NCBI RefSeq assembly: GCF_010671565.1
Contig: NZ_JAABOQ010000005.1
Span: 310,001-374,000, forward strand
Source of the DNA: Spongiivirga citrea
GTDB lineage: Bacteria; Bacteroidota; Bacteroidia; Flavobacteriales; Flavobacteriaceae
Direction of reading: 5' to 3'
Length of the DNA stretch: 64,000 nucleotides
Positions 61,759-64,000 of the stretch are shown piece by piece (within the stretch, counting starts at the first letter, position 1; the number at the start of each line of letters is the position of its first letter). The translations under genes and the position numbers were made by a program. The notes under the pieces were generated by a model that ran no database searches, had not been told where the DNA came from, and was given only the letters and a program-made list of their open reading frames with translations.

Positions 61759-64000
61759 ATGAAAAAAGTATTAAAAATACTTGGTATCCTGCTGGTTATT
61801 GTACTTGCCGCTCTCATCATAATTCCAATTGCATTCGAAGATAAAATCCTGAATGCTGTTAAGGATAACATCAATAAAAATTTAAACGCCGAGTTAAGTT
61901 TTGTAGATGTTGACTTGAGTTTGCTAAGCAGTTTTCCCAATGCTTCATTAAGTCTTGAAGATGTAGCACTCACCAATTTCGAACCCTTTAAAGGGGATAC
62001 ACTAATTGCTGCTAAAGAAATCTCCATCGATATGGGATTGATGCAATTATTTAAAGATGCGTCATCTCAGATTAAGGTAAATACCTTACACATAGATGAA
62101 GCTTTTGTAAATGTGAAAGTAGATAGCCTTGGAAATGCGAATTATGATATTGCTAAGAAAACAAGTGCTTCGGATATCGAACAGGAAACAGAGTCAACTT
62201 CATCGGAAGCTTTTGTTTTTGACATTGAAAATTATGAGATAAAAAACAGTCGTATTCATTACTACGATAAGGTAAGTCACATTAGCCTTGATTTAGTTGA
62301 TTTTAACCATAGCGGTCAAGGCTCTTTTTCCGAAAATGAATCAAAATTAGATACTAAAACAACTGCAATAGCGTCTTTTGGGTTAGATGAAACACAATAC
62401 TTGAATAACAATCAAATAGATCTGGATGCTGTAATTGGGCTAGATCTAAAAAATAGTAAATACAGCTTTTTAGAAAATCAAATGATGATTAATCAGCTGC
62501 CATTAAAATTTGATGGTTTTGTTGATGTTAATGATGATAATCAGGAAATAGATATTACGTTTTCTACACCTAAATCGGAGTTTAGAAACTTCTTCGCTTT
62601 AATCCCGAAGGAGTATGCGAAAAATATTGAGGGAATAAGCACAAGAGGTGATTTTAAATTAGAAGGATCGATTAAAGGAGTTTCTGATGATAAGACCATT
62701 CCTAAAATGGATATTTCAATGAAGTCCAGTAACGCCTCGTTTAAGTATCCAGATTTACCCAAAACGGTAAAAGATATTAATATTGATGCGGCGGTCAAAA
62801 ATGAGACAGGAAAACTGGCAGATACCTATGTTCGAATCGGTGCCCTGGATTTCTCTATCGATGCCGACCGCTTTACATCAAAAGGGACAATAAAACAATT
62901 GCTAAGCAATCCACTTATCATTGCTAGTTTAAAAGGTAAGATCGATCTTGATAAAATAGCTCAGGCATACCCAATGCCTGAAAATAATGAGTTAAAAGGA
63001 AGCATCAGGGCTGATCTTTCTACCAGTTTTGATATGAATGCCATTGAAAAAGGGCAATACGAACGCATAAAAAGTCAAGGAACGGCTGAGGTGAGTGATT
63101 TTTTATATGCTTCGGATGATGTGGTCAATCCCATTACCATTAAAGATGCAACGATTAATTTTAAAAATGCTGACTATGAGTTAGCTTCTTTTAATGCCAC
63201 TTCAGGGAGTAGTGATATCAGTGCAAAAGGCTCGATTGATAATTTATACGGTTATCTTTTTAGCGATAAAAAGCTGAAAGGAAATTTCACTATTAATTCT
63301 AACAAATTTGTGGTGAGTGATTTTATGGTTGCAGATGAAGAAGCTACAACTAGTGAGAATTCTGGTTCCGATTCTGAAAAGGAGGAATCCCTAGATCATT
63401 TAAAAATACCGGCTTTTTTAGATGTGGAATTGCAAGCAAATGCCAATTCGGTGGTGTATGATAATCTCAATCTTAAGAACGTTAGCGGAACAGTGCAATT
63501 AAAAGATGAGAAAGCTATTTTAAAAGAAGTGAAATCCAAACTTTTTGATGGAAGTATCGTGTTAAGAGGTGATGTTGCTACGGGCGAAAAAATTCCGGTT
63601 TACAATATGCAATTGGGAATTGAAGATTTCGATATCGCCAAGTCTTTTGCAGGAATGGAAATGTTAGAAAAGCTAGCACCTATTGCGAAAGTAATTACCG
63701 GAAAATTAAATACTACTTTGAATATCAATGGTGAGCTGAACAATGATTTTTCTCCGAAATTGGAATCAGTAAGTGGTACTGCCTTGGCAAAACTATTTAC
63801 AGAGCAGGTTAATACCGAAAATTCACCTTTATTGAGTGCCTTGACTTCCAATCTTTCTTTTTTAGAAAAGGAAAAAATCAATTTAAAAGACATTAGCACT
63901 AAACTTGCTTTTGATAAAGGAAAAGTGGCTGTATCGCCTTTCAATCTAAAATATAAAGATATCGATATTCAAGTGGCAGGTTCACATGGTTTTGATAGAA
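61759..64000 (+). CDS. AsmA-family protein, 5' part
   Basis: An open frame from ATG 61759 to the window edge, at least 747 codons, truncated by the end of the window. An N-terminal helix (about 4-26, VLKILGILLVIVLAALIIIPI) is followed by the AsmA start pattern NINKNLNAELSFVDVDLSLL and SSFPNASLSLEDVAL. The rest is long beta-rich repeat structure. AsmA-like proteins span the periplasm and are linked to lipid transfer to the outer membrane. An acidic stretch around residue 525-550 (SENSGSDSEKEES) is a likely loop. Confidence 0.9.
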   Translation, partial: MKKVLKILGILLVIVLAALIIIPIAFEDKILNAVKDNINKNLNAELSFVDVDLSLLSSFPNASLSLEDVALTNFEPFKGDTLIAAKEISIDMGLMQLFKDASSQIKVNTLHIDEAFVNVKVDSLGNANYDIAKKTSASDIEQETESTSSEAFVFDIENYEIKNSRIHYYDKVSHISLDLVDFNHSGQGSFSENESKLDTKTTAIASFGLDETQYLNNNQIDLDAVIGLDLKNSKYSFLENQMMINQLPLKFDGFVDVNDDNQEIDITFSTPKSEFRNFFALIPKEYAKNIEGISTRGDFKLEGSIKGVSDDKTIPKMDISMKSSNASFKYPDLPKTVKDINIDAAVKNETGKLADTYVRIGALDFSIDADRFTSKGTIKQLLSNPLIIASLKGKIDLDKIAQAYPMPENNELKGSIRADLSTSFDMNAIEKGQYERIKSQGTAEVSDFLYASDDVVNPITIKDATINFKNADYELASFNATSGSSDISAKGSIDNLYGYLFSDKKLKGNFTINSNKFVVSDFMVADEEATTSENSGSDSEKEESLDHLKIPAFLDVELQANANSVVYDNLNLKNVSGTVQLKDEKAILKEVKSKLFDGSIVLRGDVATGEKIPVYNMQLGIEDFDIAKSFAGMEMLEKLAPIAKVITGKLNTTLNINGELNNDFSPKLESVSGTALAKLFTEQVNTENSPLLSALTSNLSFLEKEKINLKDISTKLAFDKGKVAVSPFNLKYKDIDIQVAGSHGFDR

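Overview
The window looks like chromosomal DNA of a member of the Flavobacteriaceae (Bacteroidota). The evidence is low-GC DNA, putative TAnnTTTG-type promoters, little Shine-Dalgarno signal, a PorP/SprF protein of the type IX secretion family, a GYDIA-type GHMP kinase beside a class II HMG-CoA reductase, an LptC-CNNM-PpiD gene string, two COX3 genes, a Bacteroidota-type TssD, and families of short intergenic repeats of the kind common in flavobacteria. No genus is named because the sequence alone does not decide it. It reads as ordinary core genome: there is no prophage, transposase, CRISPR array or rRNA operon.

Layout. 1-4.9 kb (+): end of a TPR gene, lptC, a small membrane protein, a CNNM/CorC protein and a PpiD-like foldase. 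5.0-7.2 kb (-): GHMP kinase and HMG-CoA reductase of the mevalonate route. 7.7-12.2 kb (+): dipeptidyl peptidase IV, a POT peptide transporter and a secreted thioredoxin. 12.4-17.1 kb (-): surE, a small membrane protein, lpxB, an NlpC/P60 lipoprotein and comEC, packed as one operon. 17.3-24.2 kb (+): S41 protease, DppC-like permease, secreted nuclease, mutS. 24.2-27.5 kb (-): a carboxypeptidase-regulatory-domain protein and a YdeP/FdhF-like molybdoenzyme. 27.6-31.6 kb: a small secreted protein, two tRNA genes (Gly-GCC, Leu-TAA), an orphan TssD/Hcp, gcvH-vanZ and two tonB paralogues. 31.6-32.5 kb (-): a periplasmic metallo-hydrolase. 33.0-38.3 kb (+): heme O synthase, two COX3 genes, COX4, a SCO-like pair, DUF420 and a CxxC membrane protein, all serving cytochrome c oxidase assembly. 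38.4-48.2 kb (+): a MacAB/TolC-like export cluster with four FtsX-type permeases, two adaptors, one ATPase and one TolC. 48.3-64 kb: an HExxH membrane protein, tsaB, mscS, a DUF255 thioredoxin protein, dodecin, an Nfu-type Fe-S protein, porP, a VWA protein, a TPR histidine kinase with its LytTR regulator, a gamma carbonic anhydrase, a queuosine precursor transporter and the start of an AsmA protein that runs off the end.

The genes are mostly envelope biogenesis (LptC, LpxB, PpiD, AsmA, TonB, PorP), peptide use (DPP4, POT carrier, DppC), respiration and envelope export. The most interesting non-coding signals are a shared TGTAACAT-N13-TAGTCT motif before both halves of the export cluster, which resembles an ECF sigma promoter; two nested perfect inverted repeats bracketing the queuosine transporter gene; and several families of dispersed intergenic repeats. 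I found no clear new multi-gene system. The best candidates for undescribed biology are the double export cluster with its shared promoter motif and the nested repeat cassette.
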